Of a stretch of DNA of 64,000 bases, positions 55,216 to 62,862 are shown piece by piece. Origin of the DNA: Geodermatophilus telluris (GTDB lineage Bacteria > Actinomycetota > Actinomycetes > Mycobacteriales > Geodermatophilaceae). The stretch's first letter is position 1. Each line of letters opens with the position of its first letter. Made by a program: the position numbers and the translations under genes. Under the pieces are notes generated by a model, which did not search any database, was not told where the DNA came from, and saw only the letters and a list, made by a program, of their open reading frames with translations. The stretch lies in assembly GCF_900102745.1 (NCBI RefSeq), contig NZ_FMZF01000002.1, forward strand, positions 682,001 to 746,000, written 5' to 3'.

Positions 55216-56069
55216 GCACGACCGCCGTCGCCGCACCCGTCCCCACGCCGCTTCCGCGTGCCGTGGTCGCGGCCCGCCCCACCTTCGGTGGGGTCGTCCG
55301 CGGCGAGCTGACCAAGCTGCTGTCGCTGCGGTCCACCTGGTGGACGCTGGCCACCACCGTGCTGCTGATGACCGGCGTCTCACTGGCCGTGGCCGGCTCG
55401 CTGGACTCCATGGCCGCCGACCCCTCGACGGCAGCCGAGCTCGCCGCACTGACCGGCCCGGTGGTCGTCTCCGGCGGCTTCCAGCTGGGCATGCTCGCCA
55501 TCGCGGTGCTGGGCGCGCTGGTGATGACCGGGGAGTACTCCACCGGCATGATCCGCTCGACCCTGGCCGCGGTACCCACCCGGGTGCCCGTGCTCGCCGC
55601 GAAGGCCACGGTGCTGGCCGTGGCCACCGCGGTCGTCGCCACCCTGGGTATCGCCCTGTCCTACCTCGCGACCATGCCCCTGCTGGCCGACCACGACCTC
55701 GTCCCGCGTCTCGCCGAGGCCGACACCTGGCGGGTCTTCGGCGGCACCGTCTTCTTCATGGTCGCCGCGGCCCTGTTCGCCCTGGGCGTGGGCACGCTCC
55801 TGCGCTCCAGCGCCGGCGCCATCACCGTGGCGTTGTCGGTGCTCCTCCTGCTGCCGACCCTGCTGGTGTTCATCACCCTGGACTGGGTCGAGACGGTCGT
55901 CGACTACCTGCCGCTCCCGGCATCGGGCGCCTTCCTCGGTGGCGGCGAGGACTCGCTGTCGGCCGTCGGAGACGAGCTGGCTCCCAGCGCCGGCGTCCTG
56001 GTCGTCGCCGCCTACGCGATCGTGCCCCTGATCGCCGGGGCGCTGGCGCTACGTCGACGCGACGCCTGA
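55212..56069 (+). CDS. ABC exporter permease (island)
   Basis: 285 aa with six membrane segments (WWTLATTVLLMTGVSLAVAG, GFQLGMLAIAVLGALVMTGE, VLAVATAVVATLGIALSYLA, VFFMVAAALFALGVGTLLRS, ITVALSVLLLLPTLLVFITL, GVLVVAAYAIVPLIAGALAL). EYSTGMIRSTLAAVPTRVPV is the cytosolic coupling loop of ABC-2 permeases. Pairs with the ATPase upstream. Export substrate unknown. Confidence 0.87.
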   Translation: MSTTAVAAPVPTPLPRAVVAARPTFGGVVRGELTKLLSLRSTWWTLATTVLLMTGVSLAVAGSLDSMAADPSTAAELAALTGPVVVSGGFQLGMLAIAVLGALVMTGEYSTGMIRSTLAAVPTRVPVLAAKATVLAVATAVVATLGIALSYLATMPLLADHDLVPRLAEADTWRVFGGTVFFMVAAALFALGVGTLLRSSAGAITVALSVLLLLPTLLVFITLDWVETVVDYLPLPASGAFLGGGEDSLSAVGDELAPSAGVLVVAAYAIVPLIAGALALRRRDA

Positions 56070-56177
56070 CCCGTCAGATCCCGACACCCGAGCGACTGGG
56101 CCGGCGCATGGCCAGCGATTCGGACCCTGCACATCTCGCAAGGCCTCTCCATGACATCGCACACCGAGGAGGACACC

Positions 56178-56909
56178 ATGGACCTGCAACGAACCGGCCG
56201 GATCTTCGGGTGGTTGTTCATCGGGACGTTCCTGACGAGCATCCCGGCGCGCCTGCTGTTCATAGACGGGGCGGGCGCGAGTTGGACCGACATGCGGCTC
56301 GTCCCGGGAGACGCCTCCACAGCGAGTCTGAAGTGGGGCGCGCTTCTCGAGTTCGGTCTGATCGTCACCCAACTCGGAACCGCTGTCGTGCTGTACCCGA
56401 TCGCTCGCAGGTACAGCCACACGATCGCGCTCGGCTACGTGAGCGCCCGGACCATGGAGTCCGTCTTCGCCGCCATCGGCCTGATCAGCATGCTGTCGCT
56501 GGTGTCGGTGATCAGCGCGATGGACGGGGCGAGCGGCGGCGAGGCGGTCGCACTCCAGGTCCAGGGTGACGGCCTGGCGCACACCTACGAGTGGGCGTTC
56601 GAATGGGGGCCGGGACTGGTGGCCGGCATCGGTAACGGGCTGCTGCTCGGCTACCTCATGTACACGTCGGGCCTCGTGCCCCGGCGGCTGGCGCTGCTGG
56701 GTCTGGTCGGCGGATCCGTCCTGATCGTCTCAGCCATGCTGATCCTGGCGGGCGTGTACAAGAACGGCGAGGGGCCATCGGGCGTCCTGACGCTCCCAGA
56801 GGCCGCGTGGGAGCTCTCGCTCGGGATCTACTGCGCCGCGAAGGGCTTCCGATACTCGAGCGCAGCGGTTACCCAGGCCCACGACCGAGAGCCGCTACCG
56901 GCTGCCTGA
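56178..56909 (+). CDS. DUF4386-type membrane protein, second copy
   Basis: 243 aa from ATG 56178 with GAGGAGG 5 bases before it. Six membrane segments (RIFGWLFIGTFLTSIPARLL, LEFGLIVTQLGTAVVLYPIA, LGYVSARTMESVFAAIGLIS, LVAGIGNGLLLGYLMYTSGL, LALLGLVGGSVLIVSAMLIL). Resembles the protein at 52455 in layout and in the SGLVPR motif but is diverged. A DUF4386-like pair in one island is notable. A hairpin follows at 56948. Confidence 0.8.
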   Translation: MDLQRTGRIFGWLFIGTFLTSIPARLLFIDGAGASWTDMRLVPGDASTASLKWGALLEFGLIVTQLGTAVVLYPIARRYSHTIALGYVSARTMESVFAAIGLISMLSLVSVISAMDGASGGEAVALQVQGDGLAHTYEWAFEWGPGLVAGIGNGLLLGYLMYTSGLVPRRLALLGLVGGSVLIVSAMLILAGVYKNGEGPSGVLTLPEAAWELSLGIYCAAKGFRYSSAAVTQAHDREPLPAA

Positions 56910-56947
56910 GAGCCGAGCGAGCTCGAGGTCGGGGCCCTCAGCGCCAC

Positions 56948-56984
56948 GCCGTCCGGCTTGTCCAGTTGGGAGAAGCCGGACGGC
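56948..56984 (+). terminator. Hairpin after the second DUF4386 gene
   Basis: 12-base perfect stem GCCGTCCGGCTT/AAGCCGGACGGC with a 13-base loop; an outer GCGCC/GGCGC pair extends it to 56941-56991. Located 38 bases after the stop. Confidence 0.65.
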
Positions 56985-57103
56985 ATGGCGCTGTCTTGGA
57001 CAGAGCCGGCAGAACGGCTCGAGACCTCGGACGGCGGGATAGGGACCTCCGCCACTGGCGACCCATGGCTGGAGACGAACGCCACGCCCGACCGCGTGGG
57101 CGT

Positions 57104-57123
57104 CAGTCAACAGCCAGTCAACA
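57104..57123 (+). repeat. Paired CAGTCAACA repeats, right end of island
   Basis: CAGTCAACA at 57104-57112 and 57115-57123, identical spacing and orientation to the pair at 45974-45993. Confidence 0.5.
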
Positions 57124-57233
57124 AGACTTCCGATCCAGACCACTGCGCACCAATGCCGACCAACAGCGAGACCGCAGGTCAAGGACGACTTTCCAAAGCG
57201 TCCAACGAGGATCGTCCACGCTGGACACATTCT

Positions 57234-57247
57234 GCTTCAACGTGTGA
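57234..57247 (+). repeat. Right attachment repeat
   Basis: GCTTCAACGTGTGA, identical to the end of ychF at 45919-45932, in noncoding DNA. It marks the right boundary of the island. Confidence 0.7.
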
Positions 57248-57422
57248 GCCGGGCCCGGACCGTCGACGGCGGTCCAGGGTGGGGCCGCGGGAGCAGCGGA
57301 CCCGCGAGGGACCCTGCACGTCGCCGTCCCGGTGGAGTCCCGCCACGCGGACCCCACGTCATGCAGCGCACGCGAACGCGTCGTCATCTGCGCACGGGAC
57401 GACGAGGGATGCGAGGCGCGCG

Positions 57423-57704
57423 ATGGGCACGGGTCAACAGGCAGGGGTCGGGTCCGTCGAGACCGCGGACGAGGCGCCGCACGGGCAGGAGCAGGTCCGC
57501 CGGTTGCTGCGGGTGCGGTGCGCGGCCGAGCAGCTGGCGACGGCGCGCCTGCTGGAGCGCTGTGCCGACTCCGCCGCCACGCCGGCACTGGCCGTCCTGC
57601 TGCGGGAGCGTGCCGGTGAGCGACGGCGTCGCGGGGAGCGACTCCTGGCAGGGCCGCCGGAAGCCGGTCCCGTGCCCGCGCGGCGGGCGGCGGCGAACAC
57701 CTAG
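57423..57704 (+). CDS. Small hypothetical helical protein
   Basis: 93 aa from ATG 57423 with GCGAGG a few bases upstream. Helical and Arg/Ala-rich (EQVRRLLRVRCAAEQLATAR, LLERCADSAATPALAVLLRE). No known domain. The frame is open well upstream, so the start is uncertain. Probably a native chromosomal gene right of the island. Confidence 0.4.
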   Translation: MGTGQQAGVGSVETADEAPHGQEQVRRLLRVRCAAEQLATARLLERCADSAATPALAVLLRERAGERRRRGERLLAGPPEAGPVPARRAAANT

Positions 57705-57790
57705 CCGGTTCCCGGGTCTAGGGGACACGCTCGGGCACCGGCCGTCGCACGTCGGCCCCATCCGGTCCCGACGGAGGGAAGGCACAAGCG

Positions 57791-58903
57791 ATGGCCACGA
57801 CCCCGACCCGGCCCACCGACCCCGCCGCACTCAACGCCGCCCGCGCCACCGTCGCGTCCCTCATGGCCGGTCACCACGTGCCCGGCCTGTCTGTCGCGGT
57901 GACCGACGCCGACCGGCTGCTGTTCGCCGAGGGCTTCGGCGCCGCGGACCTCGCGACAGCCCGGCCGGCCACGCCCGACACGCGCTACCTCTGGTTCTCC
58001 ATGTCCAAGATCGCCACCGCGACCGTGGCGGTGCGGCTGGCCGACGAGGGCCGGCTCGACCTCGACGCCCCCGTCCGCGACCTCGTCCCCGGCTACGCGG
58101 CTCGCTCGGGTGAGCAGCCTCGGGTGCGCCAGCTGCTCGACCACACCGCCGGTGCCGCCAACCCCCTGCCGGTGCGCTGGGTGCTGCCTGCCGCGGCCGG
58201 CGACGCCGACGTCTCGGCCGCCACCCGGCGGGTCCTCGACCGGCACGGCCACCCGAAGCGGTCCGCCGGCGGCCCGGCCCGCTACTCCAACCTGGGCTAC
58301 CTGGTCCTCGCCGAGGTCGTCAGCCACGCCGCCGGCGAGCCGTTCGAGCAGCACGTCGAGCGGAGCCTCCTGCAACCGGCCGGTATGACCGCCACCGGCT
58401 ACCGCCACCGGGACGGTGCCGACCACGCCACGGGCTACGTGCGCCTGCCCCGACCGGCCACCCCGCTGCTGCGGGCCGCGCTGCCGGCCGGCACCGTCGG
58501 CGACCGCCACGGGGCCCAGGTGGCGTTGCGGCCCTTCCGGGTGGCGGGCGCCGGTTACGGCGGGCTGATCGGCCCGGTTCCCGACGCCGCCCGGCTGCTC
58601 CGGCTGCACCTGGCCGACGGCGTGGTCGACGGCCGGCGCCTGCTGGCGCCGGAGACCGCCCGCGCCATGCGCACCATCGCGACCCCGGGCCGGCCGTTCG
58701 ACCTGGGCCTCGGCTGGTTCCGCCGCCCCGCCGACCGGTCCGCCAGGCCGGAGTTCGTCGAGCACTGGGGGACCGGTGGGGGCTTCTGGAACGCCATGCG
58801 GCTCTACCCGGGGCTGGGCCTGGGCGTGGTCGTCATGGCGAACACGACCCGCGCCTACGACCACTCCGCGCTGATGAGCGCCCTGCTCCCGGCGTTCACG
58901 TGA
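57791..58903 (+). CDS. Serine hydrolase of the beta-lactamase (class C/esterase) family
   Basis: 370 aa. SxxK motif in WFSMSKIATATVAV near 70-73 (nucleophile Ser and Lys), YSN motif in PARYSNLGYLVLAEVVS near 165, and a third motif HWGTGGGFWNAM near 325 in place of KTG. No signal peptide, so an esterase/peptidase role is more likely than antibiotic resistance. It stands alone between a hypothetical gene and the hydrolase at 59156. The 250 bases after it show nothing clear. Confidence 0.88.
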   Translation: MATTPTRPTDPAALNAARATVASLMAGHHVPGLSVAVTDADRLLFAEGFGAADLATARPATPDTRYLWFSMSKIATATVAVRLADEGRLDLDAPVRDLVPGYAARSGEQPRVRQLLDHTAGAANPLPVRWVLPAAAGDADVSAATRRVLDRHGHPKRSAGGPARYSNLGYLVLAEVVSHAAGEPFEQHVERSLLQPAGMTATGYRHRDGADHATGYVRLPRPATPLLRAALPAGTVGDRHGAQVALRPFRVAGAGYGGLIGPVPDAARLLRLHLADGVVDGRRLLAPETARAMRTIATPGRPFDLGLGWFRRPADRSARPEFVEHWGTGGGFWNAMRLYPGLGLGVVVMANTTRAYDHSALMSALLPAFT

Positions 58904-59155
58904 TGAGCGCCCGCGGCCTCCGGTCCCACCGGCGGTCGCGGACGCTCGTCGGGCACGCCGTCCGGAGCCGCGCCTCAGCGCACGGCAGGTGAGGACGGCA
59001 GCGCGGCGAGCGCGCGGTGCGGGCGTCGCCGGCGACCAGGCGACGCGTCGGGGCCGGCCGCCACCGGGACCCGACACCGCGCCCTTCCGGAACGGCTCGT
59101 CCCTGTGGTGTGCTCCGCTCTCATCCTTCCGCCCCCTACCAGCGACGGAGACGCC

Positions 59156-59992
59156 ATGACCGCCACGCCCACCACGCACGCCCCGCGGACCGTCCAGGTC
59201 GGCGACACCGCCGTCGCCGTCCAGGAGTACGGCGAGGGCGAGCCGCTGCTGATCGTCAACGGGACCACCCAGTCGCTGGGCTGGTGGGCCGAGATGGCGC
59301 CGGTCCTGGCCGGCCGGCACCGGGTGGTCACCTACGACCTGCGCGGCATGGGCGGGTCCGAGCGCGGCTCGGGGGAGATCAGCGTCGCCTCGCTGGCCGC
59401 GGACGCCCTGGGGCTGCTGGACGCCCTCGGCATCGAGCGGGCGCACGTCCTGGGCTACTCCCTCGGCAGCGCCATCGCCCAGGAGCTCGCGCTGGCCGCG
59501 CCCGAGCGGGTGGCCTCGCTCGTCCTCTACTGCACCTGGGCCCGCACCGACGGCTTCCAGCGGGCGGTCATCACCGGGCTGGCCCACCCGTGGCGCACCG
59601 GCGACATCGAGGCCGCGCTCGGGGCGCTCGGCATCGCGTTCTCCCCGCAGCTGCTCGACGACCCGCAGTTCGGCGAGATGATCGGGCAGATGCTGCCGCT
59701 GTTCCCGAGCACCGAGCAGCAGATCCGGACCACCGTCGAGCAGTGGGACGCCGACCTCGCCCACGACACGCTCGACCGGCTCGGTGGCATCACCGCGCCC
59801 ACCCTCGTCGTCGCCGGGGAGCAGGACCTGCTCACCCCGCCGTGGCACGGCCGGCAGGTGGCCGAGGCCATCCCCGGCGCCGAGCTCGAGCTGTTCACCG
59901 GCCCGGGTTCCAGCCACGCGCTCGGCGTCGAGCGGGCCGAGGAGTTCCTCCCCCGCGTGCTCGCGTTCCTCGCCGAGCACCCGCTCGGCTGA
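59156..59992 (+). CDS. Alpha/beta hydrolase
   Basis: 278 aa from ATG 59156. Nucleophile in VLGYSLGSAIAQELAL, Asp in VVAGEQDLLTPPW, His in GPGSSHALGVERA, oxyanion LLIVNGTTQSLGWW. Compact, cytosolic. It lies 100 bases before a Baeyer-Villiger-type monooxygenase on the same strand, so it may cleave that enzyme's ester product. Confidence 0.88.
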   Translation: MTATPTTHAPRTVQVGDTAVAVQEYGEGEPLLIVNGTTQSLGWWAEMAPVLAGRHRVVTYDLRGMGGSERGSGEISVASLAADALGLLDALGIERAHVLGYSLGSAIAQELALAAPERVASLVLYCTWARTDGFQRAVITGLAHPWRTGDIEAALGALGIAFSPQLLDDPQFGEMIGQMLPLFPSTEQQIRTTVEQWDADLAHDTLDRLGGITAPTLVVAGEQDLLTPPWHGRQVAEAIPGAELELFTGPGSSHALGVERAEEFLPRVLAFLAEHPLG

Positions 59993-60043
59993 GCAGGGGG
60001 CGGGCGGCCGGGATCGCCCGCGCCCCTTCTGAGGGGGCCTCCC

Positions 60044-60053
60044 GTATCGATAC
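60044..60053. promoter_or_regulatory. Palindrome in the promoter of the BVMO gene
   Basis: GTATCGATAC, a perfect 10-base palindrome about 40 bases before the start of the monooxygenase gene. It may be an operator; the TetR encoded at 62219-62839 is one possible binder, though its own site looks different. Confidence 0.3.
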
Positions 60054-60092
60054 TGTGACGTGTACCACTCCACTCGCACGGGAGGTCCCCTC

Positions 60093-61613
60093 ATGACGAC
60101 GACTGCCGAACGGGCACCCGCCCCGGAGATCCGCAGCAGCGAGGAGGGCACACCCGAGCACGTCGACGTCCTCATCGTCGGTGCCGGGGTGTCCGGGATC
60201 GGTGCCGCGCACCACCTGCAGGAGCGGTTCCCCGACCGGTCGTTCGTCCTCCTCGACGCGCAGGACAACCGCGGCGGCACCTGGTGGACCCACCGGTACC
60301 CGGGCGTGCGCTCCGACAGCGACCTGTTCACCTACGGCTACCGGTTCAAGCCCTGGCGGGGCCCCTCGATCGCCGCGGGGGAGGAGATCCTGAACTACCT
60401 CGACGAGGTCATCGAGGAGGACGACCTCGCCGGGCACATCCGCTACCACCACAAGGTCACCGCGGCGCGCTGGTCGACCGAGGAGCGCCGGTGGACCGTG
60501 GACGTCACCCGCGGCGACACCGGCGAGCAGCTGCGCCTCACCACCGACTTCCTGTGGATGTGCCAGGGCTACTACAACCACGCCGAGCCCTACCGGCCGG
60601 AGTGGGAGGGGTTCGACCGCTTCCAGGGCGAGGTCATCCACCCACAGCAGTGGCCCCAGGACCTCGACCTCACCGGCAAGCGCGTCGTCGTCATCGGGTC
60701 CGGGTCCACGGCCGCCACGCTCATCCCGGCGATCGCCCAGGACGCCGAGCACGTGACGATGCTGCAGCGCTCGCCGTCCTACTGGCTCGCCCCGCCGCTG
60801 ACCCACGAGCTCGCCGTCACCCTGCGCCAGCTCGACATCCCCGAGGACTGGACGCACGAGATCCTCCGGCGCGCCTACGCCGCCCAGTTCAACGAGCTGG
60901 CGCGGCTGTCGCACGAGGCGCCCGACGAGCTGCACGCCTTCCTCATGGACTCGATCACGCCGCTGCTCCCGGAGGGCTTCGACGTCGAGAAGCACTTCAC
61001 ACCCCGCTACCGGCCGTGGCAGCAGCGCATCGCGATCGTCCCGGAGGGCGACCTGTTCGCCGCGCTGCGGGAGGGCAAGGCCTCGATCGTCACCGACACC
61101 ATCGAGACGTTCACCGAGAAGGGCATCCGGGTCGGCTCGGGCGAGGAGATCCCGGCCGACGTCGTCGTGACCGCCACCGGGTTCAACCTCTCGGCCTTCG
61201 GCGACGTCGACTTCACCGTGGACGGCGAGCCGGTCGAGTTCCCCGAGCGCGTCACCTGGCGCGGGATCATGATCACCGGCGTCCCGAACATGGCCTACGT
61301 GTTCGGCTACTTCCGGCACAGCTGGACGCTGCGCGCCGACCTCGTCAGCGACGTGGTGGTCCGGCTGTTCGAGACCATGCAGGCGAAGGGCGCCTCGATG
61401 GTGGTGCCAACGCTGCGGCCCGAGGACGCCGGCATGCAGATCCGGCCGTGGTCGGACCCGGAGAACTTCAACGCCGGCTACGTCCTGCGCTCGCAGCACG
61501 TGCTGTTCAAGCAGGGCGACCGGGAGCCGTGGACGCACATGCTCGAGCACGCCGAGGAGGCCGAGCTGCTGCCGAAGGCCGACCTGGAGGACGGCACGCT
61601 CGTCTACCGCTGA
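60093..61613 (+). CDS. Flavin monooxygenase, Baeyer-Villiger (EthA-like) type
   Basis: 506 aa from ATG 60093 (GGGAGG upstream). FAD site VLIVGAGVSGIGAAHHLQER, BVMO fingerprint FQGEVIHPQQWP (F-x-G-x-x-x-H-x-x-x-W), NADPH site RVVVIGSGSTAATLIPAIAQ and the EthA-like WWTHRYPGVRSDSDLFTYGY. Oxidises ketones or sulphides; substrate unknown. It differs strongly from the BVMO at 43206, so these are separate acquisitions. A hydrolase precedes it and a strong terminator follows. Confidence 0.92.
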   Translation: MTTTAERAPAPEIRSSEEGTPEHVDVLIVGAGVSGIGAAHHLQERFPDRSFVLLDAQDNRGGTWWTHRYPGVRSDSDLFTYGYRFKPWRGPSIAAGEEILNYLDEVIEEDDLAGHIRYHHKVTAARWSTEERRWTVDVTRGDTGEQLRLTTDFLWMCQGYYNHAEPYRPEWEGFDRFQGEVIHPQQWPQDLDLTGKRVVVIGSGSTAATLIPAIAQDAEHVTMLQRSPSYWLAPPLTHELAVTLRQLDIPEDWTHEILRRAYAAQFNELARLSHEAPDELHAFLMDSITPLLPEGFDVEKHFTPRYRPWQQRIAIVPEGDLFAALREGKASIVTDTIETFTEKGIRVGSGEEIPADVVVTATGFNLSAFGDVDFTVDGEPVEFPERVTWRGIMITGVPNMAYVFGYFRHSWTLRADLVSDVVVRLFETMQAKGASMVVPTLRPEDAGMQIRPWSDPENFNAGYVLRSQHVLFKQGDREPWTHMLEHAEEAELLPKADLEDGTLVYR

Positions 61614-61620
61614 GGCCCGC

Positions 61621-61653
61621 GGGCGCCGGGTGCAGCAGCTGCACCCGGCGCCC
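61621..61653 (+). terminator. Strong hairpin after the BVMO gene
   Basis: Near-continuous palindrome with arms GGGCGCCGGGTGCAG/CTGCACCCGGCGCCC, 8 bases after the stop and between convergent genes, so it can serve both strands. Confidence 0.75.
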
Positions 61654-61684
61654 GGACCCGTGTCGGCGGACGCTCAGTGAGCGG

Positions 61685-62137
61685 TCACGCCTGCCCGGGG
61701 GTGCCGCCCGACTTGGCCGGCGGGACGAGCGGGTCCGGCAGCGGGCCGCCGGCCTGGCTGTGGGCGTCCGTGCTGGTCACCGGCGGGGGCGGGGGCACCA
61801 CGGCCTCGACGTCCCCGAGGAGGGTCGCCTCGCCCTCGATCCTCCCGGTGTCGGCGGTGCCGGTGCCGGTGCCGCTCGTCCCGGACCCCGAGCCCCGGGT
61901 GCCGGAGCCCCGGGTACCGGAGCCCTGCCCGCCGGAGGCCTGCTGGGTGAGCTTGTCGATGCTGCCCTGCAGCGGCGCCGGCGCGGCGGCTCGCGCCTGC
62001 TCCAGGGTCTGCTGCACCTCCGGCCGGCCCAGGAAGCCCTGGGTGGCCTGCACGATCTGCTCGTAGCGCTCGCGCCCGGCGCGCGCACCGAGCACGTAGC
62101 CGATCCCGAGCCCGAGTCCCAACGTCAGCTTGCCCAC
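61685..62137 (-). CDS. Small YtxH-like hypothetical protein
   Basis: 150 aa. N-terminal glycine-rich hydrophobic stretch (LTLGLGLGIGYVLGARAGRE, RYEQIVQATQGFLGRPEVQQ) typical of small actinobacterial membrane-associated proteins of the YtxH type. The rest is Gly/Ser/Thr-repeat (GSGTRGSGTRGSGSG) and Pro-rich. Function unknown; such proteins are often linked to stress. Preceded by GGAGGAGAG. Confidence 0.7.
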   Translation of the reverse strand: MGKLTLGLGLGIGYVLGARAGRERYEQIVQATQGFLGRPEVQQTLEQARAAAPAPLQGSIDKLTQQASGGQGSGTRGSGTRGSGSGTSGTGTGTADTGRIEGEATLLGDVEAVVPPPPPVTSTDAHSQAGGPLPDPLVPPAKSGGTPGQA

Positions 62138-62218
62138 GGCTCTCCTCCTCCAGTCGTGCCCGTCCGGTCGGGACGGCGTCCTCGGAGGGATAGCGCGCGG
62201 GACCGGTCGGCAAACCGC

Positions 62219-62839
62219 TCAGGGTCGGTGGGCGTCGACCACCGTGCGCACCAGGGAGTCGCCGAGGTCGTCGGCGTCCCCCTCGAGCAGCCCCGCGTGC
62301 CGCAGCGCGGCCACGCCGTGGGTCACCGTCCAGCAGGCCTGCGCGAGGGCGTGCGCGTCGTCCGCCCGGAGCGTCCCGGCGTCCAGGCACTCCCGCGCCG
62401 CCTCGACCACCTGCCCGAGCGAGACCGCCCGGCCGGCCTCGCGGGTGGCCCGGCCGGGGGTGAAGCCGGGGATCGCCGGGCCGAACATGACCGAGAAGAA
62501 CGCCGGTTCGGCGACGGCGAACCGGCGGTAGGCGCGCGCCGCCGTGACCAGCCGCCCCGGGTCGCCGGCCGGTGCCGGATCGGCCGCCAGGGCCGCGCGG
62601 ACGGCATCGCCGAGCCGGCGGAAGCCCTCCCCGTACAGCGCGTCGGCGAGGCCGGGCTTGCCCCCGAACAGCGTGTAGACCAGCTGGGTCGAGCCGCCCG
62701 CGGCCGTCGCCAGCCGCCGCAGCGACAGCCCGTGCGGCCCCTCCTCGGCGAGCAACCGGGCCGCGACCTCGACGACGCGCGTGCGACGGTCCCGGTCGCC
62801 GCCGTGGTCGTCGTCGGCGATGCTGTATGACGCTGTCAT
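62219..62839 (-). CDS. TetR-family transcription regulator
   Basis: 206 aa. N-terminal helix-turn-helix (VVEVAARLLAEEGPHGLSLR, RLATAAGGSTQLVYTLFGGK, PGLADALY), C-terminal helical effector domain. Divergent from the FAD protein at 62863 with only 23 bases between the starts; the palindrome TGTCATGACA overlaps its own start codon, so it likely represses both genes. Confidence 0.88.
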   Translation of the reverse strand: MTASYSIADDDHGGDRDRRTRVVEVAARLLAEEGPHGLSLRRLATAAGGSTQLVYTLFGGKPGLADALYGEGFRRLGDAVRAALAADPAPAGDPGRLVTAARAYRRFAVAEPAFFSVMFGPAIPGFTPGRATREAGRAVSLGQVVEAARECLDAGTLRADDAHALAQACWTVTHGVAALRHAGLLEGDADDLGDSLVRTVVDAHRP

Positions 62840-62843
62840 GACA
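62834..62843. promoter_or_regulatory. TetR operator candidate in overlapping divergent promoters
   Basis: Perfect palindrome TGTCATGACA, covering the TetR start codon and lying between a possible -35 (TATGAC, 62826-62831) and -10 (TATAGC, 62848-62853) of the rightward FAD gene. Repressor binding would block that promoter. Confidence 0.45.
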
Positions 62844-62862
62844 CTGTTATAGCCTGTCCGCC

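Larger units (their letters stand above)
45919..57247. mobile_element. Integrated island at the 3' end of ychF
   Basis: About 11.3 kb between two copies of GCTTCAACGTGTGA. The left copy is the end of ychF; the right copy is in noncoding DNA. A tyrosine integrase gene lies beside the left end, as is usual. Inside are an XRE-cupin regulator, a MalT-like regulator, an MFS transporter, two DUF4386 proteins, a QOR-like enzyme and an ABC exporter. No conjugation or phage structural genes are visible, so it is a cargo island or a remnant. Confidence 0.7.
56910..57422. other. Non-coding right end of the island and old ychF downstream region
   Basis: About 510 bases without a credible gene. It holds a terminator-like hairpin (56948-56984), paired CAGTCAACA repeats (57104-57123), the right attachment repeat (57234-57247) and a small GGACCG...CGGTCC hairpin just after it, possibly the original ychF terminator. 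Frames reading through look like random GC-rich sequence. Confidence 0.6.

Noticed and set aside
58904-59155. Possible minus-strand gene in the gap before the hydrolase at 59156
   Set aside because: The frame is Arg/Pro-rich, has no ribosome site and continues as antisense into the hydrolase gene.
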